The position numbers were made by a program, and so were the translations under genes. A DNA stretch of 64,000 nt, taken from positions 310,001-374,000 of the forward strand of contig NZ_JBEXAC010000001.1 in assembly GCF_040567655.1 (NCBI RefSeq). The letters are read 5' to 3'. Positions 10,318 through 19,504 of this stretch are shown piece by piece. The DNA is from Chitinophaga sp. H8 (GTDB taxonomy: Bacteria > Bacteroidota > Bacteroidia > Chitinophagales > Chitinophagaceae). Under the pieces are notes generated by a model. The model searched no databases, was not told where the DNA came from, and saw only the letters and a program-made list of their open reading frames with translations. The number at the start of each line of letters is the position of its first letter. The first letter of the stretch is position 1.

Positions 10318-11004
10318 ATGGAGGCATTAAAACAGGCCGCTGCAAAAGAAGCGGTAACGTTGATAACAAGTGGAAGTGTCATTGGTTTTGGCGCAGGTAG
10401 TACCATTGCGCATATGATTCATTATCTGCAGGAGGATAAAGTATTGGCCCAGAGTATCACCGCTGTTACTTCGTCTTTTAACACTCATTTGTTATTGCAG
10501 GAGTATGGGTTTAAGATAATGGAAATTGGCGTCTGTTCCGGCCTCGATATTTATTTTGATGGTTGTGACCAGTTTGACCACCAGCTGAACGCATTAAAAA
10601 GCGGGGGTGGCATTCATACCAGGGAAAAGCTGCTGGCAGCCATGGCCACCCGGTTTATTATTGTTGGGGATGGATCGAAATATGTAGCGCAGTTGTATAC
10701 CACCTTCCCGGTGGTAGTGGAGGTGATCCCCGAAGCGGTACATTTTGTAATGAAACAGATAAAAAGCAGGTTTGATGCCGCCAATCCGGTTATCCGGTTA
10801 AGCAATAAAAAGGACGGCGCTGTTATCACAGAAAATGGCAACCTGTTAATAGATATATGGTTTTCCTCATTTCCTCCTTTAGCACATATTAATCCTGCGC
10901 TAAAGGCTATTCCGGGTATCCTGGAAACATCCCTCTTTTATAATATGGCGCAGGAAGCTATCATCGCAGAGAAGCATGGTGTAGCAATAAAGCGGAAAAT
11001 ATAA
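10318..11004 (+). CDS. rpiA: Ribose-5-phosphate isomerase A
   Basis: 228 residues, the usual RpiA length. It interconverts ribose 5-phosphate and ribulose 5-phosphate in the cytoplasmic pentose phosphate pathway. Motifs: GFGAGSTIAHMI near residue 22 (phosphate loop), FDGCDQFD, KSGGGIHTREK and IVGDGSKYV. The catalytic and ligand residues fall at the same numbers as in E. coli RpiA: D81, D84, K94 and E103. The usual DGADE signature is DGCDQ here, but the two aspartates remain. A possible -7 box TATCTTTA lies at 10291-10298 with ATTG at 10266-10269 as a weak -33, so it may be transcribed alone. It is unrelated to the PUL upstream except for direction. Confidence 0.95.
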   Translation: MEALKQAAAKEAVTLITSGSVIGFGAGSTIAHMIHYLQEDKVLAQSITAVTSSFNTHLLLQEYGFKIMEIGVCSGLDIYFDGCDQFDHQLNALKSGGGIHTREKLLAAMATRFIIVGDGSKYVAQLYTTFPVVVEVIPEAVHFVMKQIKSRFDAANPVIRLSNKKDGAVITENGNLLIDIWFSSFPPLAHINPALKAIPGILETSLFYNMAQEAIIAEKHGVAIKRKI

Positions 11005-11057
11005 TACATACTATCCCGCTGCAGGAAACTGGTTATTCACAATACCAGACAGGGGGC

Positions 11058-11750
11058 TTAACCCTTTAACCCCGCTATCAGGTTAATGGTCAGTGCTACT
11101 ACAAACGTGTTGAGACCGAAGGAAAGCAAGCCATGTGCCAGCGCCTGCCGCCTGATGCTGCGGGAGGTTATTTCTACATCAGATACCTGGAAAGTCATGC
11201 CGATAACAAAAGCGAAATAGGCAAAATCAAGGTAATCCGGCGCTTTTTCTTTGGGGAAACTAAGCCCTTCCGCATGTTTTTCAGGATGCTCTTCATCATC
11301 ACCATAATACATATGGGCATAATGAAAGCTAAATATGGTATGTACCATAAACCAGGACAAGAGCATCCCACTTACGGCTAATGGAACATAGATCATCTTT
11401 GAGGTGTCTGAAGTTTCCTGAGACAGAATCAGCAACAGTACCGTAAGCATGCTGGCAAAAGAAGCAATGACAATAATGGCAGACACAAAAATCCTGCTGC
11501 CATCTTCTTTTTGCGCATGCAATCTGATCTGCGGGGCAGAGCGGGTAAAAATTACGATCCAGCACAAGATAACATAAGTCAATGCAAACACATCCCAAAC
11601 CAGTATCGTTTTGAACAACGTATTTAGTCCGCTGTTGCTCACCGCCAGCAGCGCAATCAGTGCCAGTCCTAAACTTATCAGGATACGATGTAAGGGATGC
11701 ATGCGCAGGAAGATATTCCCTGATTTGCTGCTGGTAGACTGGTTTGCCAT
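11058..11750 (-). CDS. DUF1345-family integral membrane protein
   Basis: 230 residues on the minus strand, convergent with rpiA. About five hydrophobic segments are visible: LISLGLALIALLAV, WDVFALTYVILCWIVIF, FVSAIIVIASFASMLTVLLLI, VPLAVSGMLLSWFMVHTIF and a C-terminal one (LLSFGLNTFVVALTINLIAG). The segment DYLDFAYFAFVIGMTFQVSDVEITSR followed by RRQALAHGLLSF is the signature region of DUF1345. The function of the family is not known. The gene is divergent from the MFS transporter, with about 170 bp between the starts, so the two may share a regulatory region. Confidence 0.8.
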   Translation of the reverse strand: MANQSTSSKSGNIFLRMHPLHRILISLGLALIALLAVSNSGLNTLFKTILVWDVFALTYVILCWIVIFTRSAPQIRLHAQKEDGSRIFVSAIIVIASFASMLTVLLLILSQETSDTSKMIYVPLAVSGMLLSWFMVHTIFSFHYAHMYYGDDEEHPEKHAEGLSFPKEKAPDYLDFAYFAFVIGMTFQVSDVEITSRSIRRQALAHGLLSFGLNTFVVALTINLIAGLKG

Positions 11751-11907
11751 GGATTATTTTTTATCTGCTATTAAGTTACTTATTAATACACAAATAAAAA
11801 GGGCATAGGCTGGTATATCTATTTTTCCCAATCTGGACTATTTGTTTATGGAGGGAAAAAGGGAGATTTGCGTCATTAAAATATGCTGGCAACAGTCAGG
11901 CATTTTC

Positions 11908-11914
11908 AGGAGGT
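11908..11914 (+). promoter_or_regulatory. Shine-Dalgarno site AGGAGGT deciding the MFS start
   Basis: A full AGGAGGT lies five bases before ATG 11919. Strong Shine-Dalgarno sequences are rare in Bacteroidota, so this is unusual and settles the start of the transporter against the in-frame ATG at 11883. Confidence 0.7.
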
Positions 11915-11918
11915 AAAG

Positions 11919-13139
11919 ATGTTAGTTAAGATCGCGCACACCTATAAGTCTTCTTTTAGCGGGTTGAGTAAGGAAACCTGGTTGCTGAGCATTGTTATGT
12001 TGATCAACAGATCAAGTACGATGGTAGTGCCCTTTATGAGTATGTATATTACACAAAGCATGCACCGGAGTGTGGCCGATGCGGGCCTGATCATTACCTT
12101 ATTTGGGGTAGGGTCCGTATTGGGCTCGGCAGCAGGGGGCTACTTTATTGATAAAATGGGGTTCAGGTCGGTACAGCTCTTTTCTTCTGTGATAGGCGGA
12201 ATACTGTTCCTGCTTTTTGGCCAGATTGATAATTTCCTGGTACTATGTATCATGACGGTAGCCCTGAGTTTTGTGGCAGAAGCATTCAGGCCGGCCAATA
12301 TGGCGGCTATTGCTGCTTATTCAGCACCTCATAATTTAACCAGGTCTTATTCTCTGAACAGGCTGGCCATGAATCTGGGCTGGGGCGTAGGTAGTTCATT
12401 GGGAGGTATCCTGGCCGCTATTAATTACCACCTGTTGTTTTGGGTAGAGGGTATTGTTTACATGATTGTAGGGGGGCTCATTGTTATCTTGTTGCCTTCA
12501 CAGCAACAATCAACTAAAGCATCCCGCATACAACAGCAGCCGGTTGCCGGACGTTCACCCTGGCGGGATCCTTTTCTCCTACGTTTTTTAATACTGGTAG
12601 CCGTGTATAGCAGCTGCTTTATTTTAATGTTCCGGTTAGTACCGGTATATTGGAAAGAGTCGTGGCATATGGAGGAATGGGTAATCGGTTTATTGATGGG
12701 TTTAAACGGAATTATTATTGCCTTGTTTGAAATGGTCCTGGTGCGGTACTGGGAAAACAGGAGAACAAATATGTATTATATAATAGCCGGTGTATTTATG
12801 ACAGCTATAGGATATGGATTTCTGGTAATGCCAGGAATGACCGTGCTGGTAATGGCTTTAGGGTCGGTATTGTTTATTACAATCGGGGAGATGATGGCCT
12901 ATCCTTTTATTAATACCATTATTATGAGCGGGGCTAATGAGCATGACAGAGGTAAATATGCTGCTGCATATGCTTTATCATGGTCTGTGGCGCAGATAGC
13001 CGGGCCGGGTGGTGGCGCTTTGCTGGTAGAGCAATGGGGGTACGTTGTGTTGTGGAGCGTGCTGGTGGCCATATGTATAATAAGTGCAATAGCGTTCAGC
13101 ATGCTTAAAAAGGAGTCGCAGCCAACAAGCACTTCCTGA
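11919..13139 (+). CDS. Major facilitator superfamily (MFS) transporter
   Basis: 406 residues from ATG 11919, supported by the AGGAGGT before it. About twelve hydrophobic segments are visible. The loop between TM2 and TM3 carries the MFS signature GGYFIDKMGFRSV (about residues 69-81). A central cytoplasmic loop (SQQQSTKASRIQQQP) separates the two six-helix halves. It most resembles drug/proton antiporter-type MFS permeases, but the substrate cannot be told from sequence. It is divergent from the DUF1345 gene and about 90 bp before the outer-membrane receptor gene. Confidence 0.85.
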   Translation: MLVKIAHTYKSSFSGLSKETWLLSIVMLINRSSTMVVPFMSMYITQSMHRSVADAGLIITLFGVGSVLGSAAGGYFIDKMGFRSVQLFSSVIGGILFLLFGQIDNFLVLCIMTVALSFVAEAFRPANMAAIAAYSAPHNLTRSYSLNRLAMNLGWGVGSSLGGILAAINYHLLFWVEGIVYMIVGGLIVILLPSQQQSTKASRIQQQPVAGRSPWRDPFLLRFLILVAVYSSCFILMFRLVPVYWKESWHMEEWVIGLLMGLNGIIIALFEMVLVRYWENRRTNMYYIIAGVFMTAIGYGFLVMPGMTVLVMALGSVLFITIGEMMAYPFINTIIMSGANEHDRGKYAAAYALSWSVAQIAGPGGGALLVEQWGYVVLWSVLVAICIISAIAFSMLKKESQPTSTS

Positions 13140-13228
13140 GGTAATATTTTTATAGTTCATGCAACCTTTATAAAGCCCACTCGTCTTTATTAATACGGAC
13201 TCCATCACTTGTGGAACAAAAAAGTTGT

Positions 13229-15664
13229 ATGAACAAGCTCATTTTATTAATGGGAATACCATTGTTAGGTGCGATAACCACAGTTTTCGCCCAAAAAGAT
13301 CCCGCCGGCAGCATCCAGGTAAAAATTGCGGATGCTACCGGTAACCCGCTCCCCTATGCAAGTGTAGCAGTACGTAAAGCCGCTGATACTTCGCTGGTAA
13401 AAGGACAGCTAAGTGATACCGACGGCAAATGTGCTTTTGAGAAAATAGCTGCTGGTACTTACTTTATCCAGGCCTCACAAATGGGCTATACTGCTCATCA
13501 GAGTGAGGTATTCCGGGTGGATGGCACACATACCCGCATAGATCTGAAAACAATCACATTACAGCTGGCTCCGAAAAATCTGCAGGGCGTGGAAGTGACG
13601 GCACAAAAGCCGTTTATTGAAAGGAGTGAAGGAAAAACCATCCTGAATGTAGAAAGTAGTATTGCTGCGGCAGGTAATACTGCCATGGATATCTTAAGAA
13701 GGGCGCCAGGAGTGAGTGTGGATAAAGACGATAACCTGCTGCTGAAAGGAAAGCAGGGGGTAACGGTAATGCTCGACGGTAAGCTTACTTATCTGTCAAA
13801 TGAGTCGCTGGCTGAATTGCTTAAAAGTATGCAGGCAGAAAGCATTTCCCAGATTGAAATCATCACCAGTCCGGGTGCCAAGTATGATGCTGCCGGCACA
13901 TCAGGAATAATAAATATCAAAACCAAGAAAGGACAGTTAGTAGGACTGAACGGCACTGCAAATGCCGGTTTTGGAGGAGGTAAATACCTTTTTTATAATG
14001 CAGGTGGAAACATCAACTGGAGAACAAAACGACTGAATGTATTCGGCAATTTTAATCTGGGCGACCGGCAGAGTTACAATACCCGCTTATTGTTCCGTAC
14101 TACTGGTGGCAATATTCCTTTACAGTTCCGTCAGGATGTATATCAGACCAATGATTTTCTGAACAGGTCTGTTAAGGCTGGCATAGACTATTCTATCTCT
14201 TCCACACAAACGATTGGAGTGTTGGTAAATGGGTATAGTAATGCATTCTGGCGGGAAGCACCTAGCGCCACGCAGATTGCAAATCAGGGAGGTACTACTG
14301 ATTCTGTTTTATATACAGCTGTGAATGCGAATAACCGTTTTAAAAATATATCGCTGAACCTCAACTATAAATTGAAACTGGATACCAGCGGAGGAGAGTT
14401 TACAATAGATGCTGATTACGCAAAGTTTAAGAACCAGATGAACACGGAACTTAGTGATAGTTTGCGCAATGTGCATTCAGGGACAGTACTGCAGCAAGGT
14501 ACGCTCAGAACACTGCCAAATACTGACATTACCATTAAAAGTATAAAAGCAGATCTGGTAAAAGTACTTAACAAAACCACTAAACTGGAAGCCGGTTTTA
14601 AAGCCAGTATGGTCAGTACAGATAATATGATGCGGTACGACTCCCTGGTAGATCATACCTATGTGCCGGTGCTTTCCCAATATGACCAGTTTATCTATAA
14701 AGAACAGGTGATTGCGGGCTACCTCGCTTATAAGAAACAAATAAAAAATACTGACTTTGTATTGGGGCTACGTCTGGAACAAACTACTTCTGATGGCCAT
14801 TCCATTTCATTGAAAAGTAAGATAAAAAAAACGTACCTCGACTATTTTCCTAATGTGACAGTAGACCATAAGTTCTCTGAAAATCATAAACTTTCCCTGG
14901 CTTATTCTAAACGGATCAACCGTCCGGGATATGGCCAACTGAACCCCTTCCTTTTCTTCCTTGATAAGTATACCTACTTCCGGGGAAATTCATTTCTTAC
15001 GCCTGAATATACCCACAATACGGAACTGTCCTATATGTTTAAGCAGAAGTATATTGCTACCCTGGGATACAGCCGCACCAATGACCTGATAGATGAATAC
15101 CTGGCCGTAAATGATGAAACCAGGATTACCATCAGTACCAATAAGAATCTGGGTAAACAAAATACATATTCGCTCAATCTTACCTTGCCATTCGATCCGG
15201 TGAAATGGTGGAATACCAGTAACAATTTATCCGTTTATTATAATCAATACCGGATAAGAGATACTGTTAAAAATTTTACCACGGAAAAGCTGGCTTATAG
15301 TTTTAACAGTACCAACACATTCACCCTACCACACGACTTTAAACTGGAATTAAGTGGCTGGTATGAATCCGCTAATGTATATGGCATTTTTGTTGCCAGA
15401 TCTATGTGGGCGGTTAACGCAGGGATACAGAAAACCGTTTTACAGAAAAAAGGGACCCTTAAGCTGAATGTGAATGACATCTTTGCTTCCAACCGTTTCA
15501 GAGGTGTTGCCAATTATAATAATGTATATCTGAATGTGAATAACCGCTGGCAAAACAGAACAGTAAATCTTTCCTTTAGTTATCGCTTTGGAAATAATAA
15601 AATAGAGGCTGCCAGAGAAAGGCAAACCGGCTCGGCGGATGAACTAAAGCGTGCCGGAAATTAA
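13229..15664 (+). CDS. Outer-membrane beta-barrel receptor with carboxypeptidase-regulatory-like domain (TonB-dependent type)
   Basis: 811 residues from ATG 13229, with a signal peptide cleaved near residue 21 (VFA/QKD); a GTG at 13211 is a less likely start. Domains: a carboxypeptidase-regulatory-like beta-sandwich (about residues 30-110, SIQVKIADATGNPLPYASVAVRK), a plug (VTAQKPFIERSEGKTILNVE to IEIITSPGAKYDAAGTSGIINIK), then a 14-to-22-strand barrel with AYSKRINRPGYGQLNPF. This belongs to the OMP_b-brl_3 group of Bacteroidota TonB-dependent proteins, distinct from SusC because no SusD follows. The ligand is unknown. The stop overlaps the stop of the convergent rhamnosidase gene. Confidence 0.88.
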   Translation: MNKLILLMGIPLLGAITTVFAQKDPAGSIQVKIADATGNPLPYASVAVRKAADTSLVKGQLSDTDGKCAFEKIAAGTYFIQASQMGYTAHQSEVFRVDGTHTRIDLKTITLQLAPKNLQGVEVTAQKPFIERSEGKTILNVESSIAAAGNTAMDILRRAPGVSVDKDDNLLLKGKQGVTVMLDGKLTYLSNESLAELLKSMQAESISQIEIITSPGAKYDAAGTSGIINIKTKKGQLVGLNGTANAGFGGGKYLFYNAGGNINWRTKRLNVFGNFNLGDRQSYNTRLLFRTTGGNIPLQFRQDVYQTNDFLNRSVKAGIDYSISSTQTIGVLVNGYSNAFWREAPSATQIANQGGTTDSVLYTAVNANNRFKNISLNLNYKLKLDTSGGEFTIDADYAKFKNQMNTELSDSLRNVHSGTVLQQGTLRTLPNTDITIKSIKADLVKVLNKTTKLEAGFKASMVSTDNMMRYDSLVDHTYVPVLSQYDQFIYKEQVIAGYLAYKKQIKNTDFVLGLRLEQTTSDGHSISLKSKIKKTYLDYFPNVTVDHKFSENHKLSLAYSKRINRPGYGQLNPFLFFLDKYTYFRGNSFLTPEYTHNTELSYMFKQKYIATLGYSRTNDLIDEYLAVNDETRITISTNKNLGKQNTYSLNLTLPFDPVKWWNTSNNLSVYYNQYRIRDTVKNFTTEKLAYSFNSTNTFTLPHDFKLELSGWYESANVYGIFVARSMWAVNAGIQKTVLQKKGTLKLNVNDIFASNRFRGVANYNNVYLNVNNRWQNRTVNLSFSYRFGNNKIEAARERQTGSADELKRAGN

Positions 15665-17955
15665 TACTTCGCTTTAAAACGCCACTTCCCTGAAGAGATT
15701 TCAAATCCGATCCGATCTGTAGGGAGTGCTAATAGAGTCCCTCTTTGTTTTATGTACTGGCCCTTTTTCCAGACTACTTTTCCGTTGAGCTTGATATATT
15801 TTACATTCCTGGCAGGTACACCAACTATGGCACTGGTCAATGGCGGAACGGTTACATTGATTTGCATATTATTGGCCGATTTTTGGAATGATGACCGGAC
15901 AGTTCCTTTCACAGTTTCAAAAGAAGCCGAAGCCCTGTTCAAATTTCCTGGCTGTGGTAATATTTTGAACCTGGAAAACCCGGTGTCAATTGGCGTAACT
16001 CCGCACACATATTCCATTAACAGTGTAAGTGGCCCACCAGACCAGCCATGATTATAGCTACCCCCTCCATAACCTTCAGCTCCAATGCCCCATCCTTCCC
16101 ATAGTGTTGAAAGAGGGCTATTTACCATTTTCTGGTACCTTGATTTCATCCTGCTTAAGGCTGCTGTAGCATCGCCCATTTTAAACAGCGCTTCCAGTAC
16201 ATATTTTTCCATATATGGGCTGGCATTGAACGAGTGGTTGAATACCTGTTTTATGGCAGGGTATTGTTGTGGTTCGGCCAGATCAAATAAAACAGCCAGC
16301 CCGTGACCGCGTTCATCAGTAACGCCGGTGTATCCGGGCGACCGGTACTCGGATCCCGTCCAGAATACACGATTGTAGTTATCTTTAATGTGCCTCATCA
16401 TCGTTCTATAACGGTGAATATCTGCGGTATCACCAGTAACACCAGCCATCTGGCCTGCTGCTTTGAGAGCCTGGTATAGTAGTGCATTGTCTAACACTGG
16501 CCTGTCAATATTTTCGCCCCAGTCGCCCCAATCCCAACCACCTTCACGATGAATCAAAAGGCCATCAGGTCCAAGTTGCCATAGATTCAAATAACGTTTG
16601 ACCGCAGGGTACACATGTTTGATAGTTGCAACATCTCCTGTATACAGGTAATAATACCAGAATCCGTATGCTCCGATGCTGGAAAGCATTTGTCCCGGAA
16701 GTTCCCTGTCCCAGCTACCAGTTGGTACCGGAGAATACAATACACCATCAGGCTTTTGCCAGTCGGCCAGGTTAAGAATTGCTTTCTTTATAAGCTGATA
16801 TGCACGAGGGTCACAGGAATGAAAAATTTCACCTATCAGTATAGCTGCATCTCCCCACCATTGCGCACGTTCGCGGTCAGGGTCCTGGATAGCATCACGC
16901 ATGTTCACATTCATGGTATTTCTTGATTTGATCCATAACGAGTTGAGAAAAGGATCATCACAATCAAAACTTCCGGAAAATTCGGTATTATAACGTGTTT
17001 CTCGGTAACGAAGATCCAGAATTTCCACACCGGCCGGAATGGTATAAATCATAGCATGCCCGTTTAGATATGCCAGGCTCTCAAACTCCTGCACACCGTC
17101 TTTCGTTACATATTCCGAGCGGTAGTTGTATTCGCTTCCGCCTTTATAGTTATCGGTACGCATGTCTATTATGAGTCCGGCAGGGGCATTCACTTTCAGG
17201 TAGGGAGAAATAGTAATATTCCGGGGAAGTCTGGCTTCAATAGGTTTCCCATCGCTCACCCTGGGAAGTTGTTTATCATTCTCATAGCGCTTTGGTGCTG
17301 CTACTCTCCAAAGTGGGATAGGTCGTTCAACCAGGTTATTCCATGGTGCTACCGGCGGCTTACCCAGTTCTAAAGCATCCGGCCATGAAGTATCATCATA
17401 ACCCGGTTGCATCCACTGCCCTATATCTTTTCGGGCATCAAAATGAATGTTGTCATCGGGCATGCGGTAATTAGGGTGTGGAGCTCCGGTTTTGCCAAAA
17501 GCCGGATGGCGTAATGCTTTCCAGGTTTTGTCGGTACCCTGAATTTTGCCATCTACATTTATCTCGGCAACCAGCCCCGACTTTCCGCTGCTTTTGTGAG
17601 AAAAACCATCTTTACCCCAATACCAGGAAAGAATTGCAAAACTGTTCTTTCCCTTATGCAGGTGTTTTGAAATATCAACAATATCGAAATAGGTATCATT
17701 GGGATTTGGACCTCTTTTAAGCCCTCCTTCATAAACGATCATTTTACCGTTTATCCATAACCAGTATTTTGAGTCCACTGCTATACGGACAATTGCTTTT
17801 TGAGGATTTGAAGCTACATCAACAGTTTTGCGAAATACCTGCCAGGTATTGGTGTCTTTTTTATGCTCGAAAGTTGATATCCATTGAGCTTGCCAGTCCT
17901 GCGCGTTAGATACCATACAAGTAAGAAAGAAAATGCCCGTTAGTATATATTTCAT
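15661..17955 (-). CDS. Exported GH78-like alpha-L-rhamnosidase
   Basis: 764 residues with signal peptide (cleavage after SNA, residue 18). N-terminal jelly-roll domains (LWINGKMIVYEGG, IAVDSKYW) precede an (alpha/alpha)6 barrel from about residue 330 and a C-terminal beta-sandwich. GH78 landmarks: DPDRERAQWWGDAA with general acid E362, W366 and D369 in the spacing of Bacillus RhaB E572/W576/D579, and TLWEGW with E620 at the position of the catalytic base. The residue equivalent to RhaB D567, a rhamnose contact, is Q357 here, so the substrate may differ from plain alpha-L-rhamnosides. It is somewhat shorter than many GH78 enzymes. The gene is alone on its strand and convergent with the receptor gene. 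It probably removes rhamnose from plant glycans or glycosides in the periplasm. Confidence 0.82.
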   Translation of the reverse strand: MKYILTGIFFLTCMVSNAQDWQAQWISTFEHKKDTNTWQVFRKTVDVASNPQKAIVRIAVDSKYWLWINGKMIVYEGGLKRGPNPNDTYFDIVDISKHLHKGKNSFAILSWYWGKDGFSHKSSGKSGLVAEINVDGKIQGTDKTWKALRHPAFGKTGAPHPNYRMPDDNIHFDARKDIGQWMQPGYDDTSWPDALELGKPPVAPWNNLVERPIPLWRVAAPKRYENDKQLPRVSDGKPIEARLPRNITISPYLKVNAPAGLIIDMRTDNYKGGSEYNYRSEYVTKDGVQEFESLAYLNGHAMIYTIPAGVEILDLRYRETRYNTEFSGSFDCDDPFLNSLWIKSRNTMNVNMRDAIQDPDRERAQWWGDAAILIGEIFHSCDPRAYQLIKKAILNLADWQKPDGVLYSPVPTGSWDRELPGQMLSSIGAYGFWYYYLYTGDVATIKHVYPAVKRYLNLWQLGPDGLLIHREGGWDWGDWGENIDRPVLDNALLYQALKAAGQMAGVTGDTADIHRYRTMMRHIKDNYNRVFWTGSEYRSPGYTGVTDERGHGLAVLFDLAEPQQYPAIKQVFNHSFNASPYMEKYVLEALFKMGDATAALSRMKSRYQKMVNSPLSTLWEGWGIGAEGYGGGSYNHGWSGGPLTLLMEYVCGVTPIDTGFSRFKILPQPGNLNRASASFETVKGTVRSSFQKSANNMQINVTVPPLTSAIVGVPARNVKYIKLNGKVVWKKGQYIKQRGTLLALPTDRIGFEISSGKWRFKAKY

Positions 17956-18270
17956 CTTAATGTATTTTTAACAAAACAGCAAGCAATAGGTGTTTTTGGA
18001 TTATTCCACTAACCAAAATTACTTGTCGCGTAGAAAAGCTTGTTATACTAACTGATCTGAAATTTGTACTTTTTGACCTGCTTTAATAACATTAGATGTT
18101 ACTTAATTAATCCCCACCACCGCTTTTTATTCCATAATAACCGATAATTCCGGTGCCCGGATCAGGTGCTTCGGTTGCTAAAATGGCCGTTTCGGTCATT
18201 TAACTCTCTTATGCAACCGCTTCAATACTGACTTTTGCTTTTTATATGCAAAACAATTAATCAGTAAGTA
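17956..18270. other. Divergent intergenic region between rhamnosidase and efflux operon
   Basis: 315 bp without a gene. It must hold the promoters for the minus-strand GH78 gene and the plus-strand efflux operon. The only recognisable element is one TAnnTTTG-type box on the minus strand (18014-18021). I see no clear -7 box for the efflux operon, and no repeat or hairpin that stands out. Confidence 0.6.
18014..18021 (-). promoter_or_regulatory. Candidate Bacteroidota -7 box for the rhamnosidase gene
   Basis: On the minus strand the sequence reads TAATTTTG, matching TAnnTTTG, the -7 consensus of the Bacteroidota housekeeping sigma factor. It lies about 60 bp before the GH78 start, but no clear -33 TTTG is seen at the right distance. 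Confidence 0.35.
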
Positions 18271-19470
18271 ATGAAGCACATCAGACGTACAACAAACTAT
18301 AAATTTCCGGGGTTGCTGGCAGTAACCGCATTAATAATGGTTGTATATGCTTGTAATAATACCGCTGCTACGGGTGTAGCTGGAGGAGAAGCTGTACCTC
18401 CGGCCGCAACCTTACCTGTAATGACTGTAGACACCGCCACCACATTTACCACGCGTGATTATGCTGCGGTATTGGAGGGAAAAGTAAACGTAGATGTCCG
18501 GACACAGGTAGATGGGTATCTGGATAAGATATTTATTGATGAAGGCAGTTATGTAAAAGCGGGACAGCCATTATTCCAGATAAATGCAAGCCCGTTTAAG
18601 GAGCAGCTGAACAGGGATCTGGCCAGTTTGCATGCCATGGAATCTGCGCTTACAACAGCTGAGCTGGAAGTGGAAAAAATAAAACCACTGGTAGAAAATA
18701 AAGTAGTGGCAGAAATGCAGTTGAAAATTGCACAGGCGGCATGGCAAACGGCAAAAGCCAACGTGGAACAGGCCAGGGCTGCCGTTGCTGCTGCACGTAT
18801 CAATGTTGGTTTTACCCTGGTGAAAGCCCCGGTTAGCGGGTATATAGGACGTATCCCCAAAAGAGTAGGCAACCTGGTAGGGAAAGGCGATGCGGTGCCG
18901 CTTACCACCTTGTCTGATATCAGTGAGGTGTATGCTTATTTCTCTATGAGTGAAAATGATTTTATAGACTTTAGCCAGGGTGCCTCCGGCAGTAATCTGG
19001 CACAAAAACTACAGCAACTGCACCCTGTTACCCTGTTATTGTCAAATGGTGACAGCTATCCGCACAAAGGCCGTATTGAAATGGTAGATGGCCAGTTTAA
19101 TAAAACGACAGCGGCGATCAGCTTACGCGCTACATTTCCTAATCCGGCCTCCGTGTTGCGCTCCGGTAATACCGGTAAGGTAAGAAGAGATCAGGAATAC
19201 CCTGGGGCTTTGCTGGTACCGCAGGCGGCTACACTGGAAATGCAGAATAAAACCTTCGTGTATGTAGTGGGCGACAGTAACATCGTGAAACGCCAGATTA
19301 TCCAGATTGCAGGAAGTAACAACAACCGGTTTATTGTGAAAGAAGGGTTGAAACGCGGCGACAGGGTAGTAACAGCTGGTATTGAAACCCTTATGGAGGG
19401 GACTGCCATTATACCTGAATCTGATCAAAAGAAAACTGCTGGGGATACTGCTACAGTAAATCCGAAATAG
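18271..19470 (+). CDS. RND efflux periplasmic adaptor (membrane fusion lipoprotein, AcrA/MexA type)
   Basis: 399 residues. The N-terminus ends in a lipobox (VVYAC, Cys28), anchoring the protein in the inner membrane. Order of parts: first lipoyl half (NVDVRTQVDGYLDKIFIDEGSYVKAGQPLFQIN), an alpha-helical hairpin (about residues 115-175), second lipoyl half (TLVKAPVSGYIGRIPKRVGNLVGKG), beta-barrel and membrane-proximal domains (GLKRGDRVVTAGIETLMEGTAI). Such adaptors connect an RND pump to a TolC-like channel. The pump and channel genes follow at once (34 and 18 bp gaps), so this is the first gene of a five-gene operon. Confidence 0.95.
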   Translation: MKHIRRTTNYKFPGLLAVTALIMVVYACNNTAATGVAGGEAVPPAATLPVMTVDTATTFTTRDYAAVLEGKVNVDVRTQVDGYLDKIFIDEGSYVKAGQPLFQINASPFKEQLNRDLASLHAMESALTTAELEVEKIKPLVENKVVAEMQLKIAQAAWQTAKANVEQARAAVAAARINVGFTLVKAPVSGYIGRIPKRVGNLVGKGDAVPLTTLSDISEVYAYFSMSENDFIDFSQGASGSNLAQKLQQLHPVTLLLSNGDSYPHKGRIEMVDGQFNKTTAAISLRATFPNPASVLRSGNTGKVRRDQEYPGALLVPQAATLEMQNKTFVYVVGDSNIVKRQIIQIAGSNNNRFIVKEGLKRGDRVVTAGIETLMEGTAIIPESDQKKTAGDTATVNPK

Positions 19471-19504
19471 CGATTCCTCACTGCTGATAAAAAGATAATG
19501 AGTC

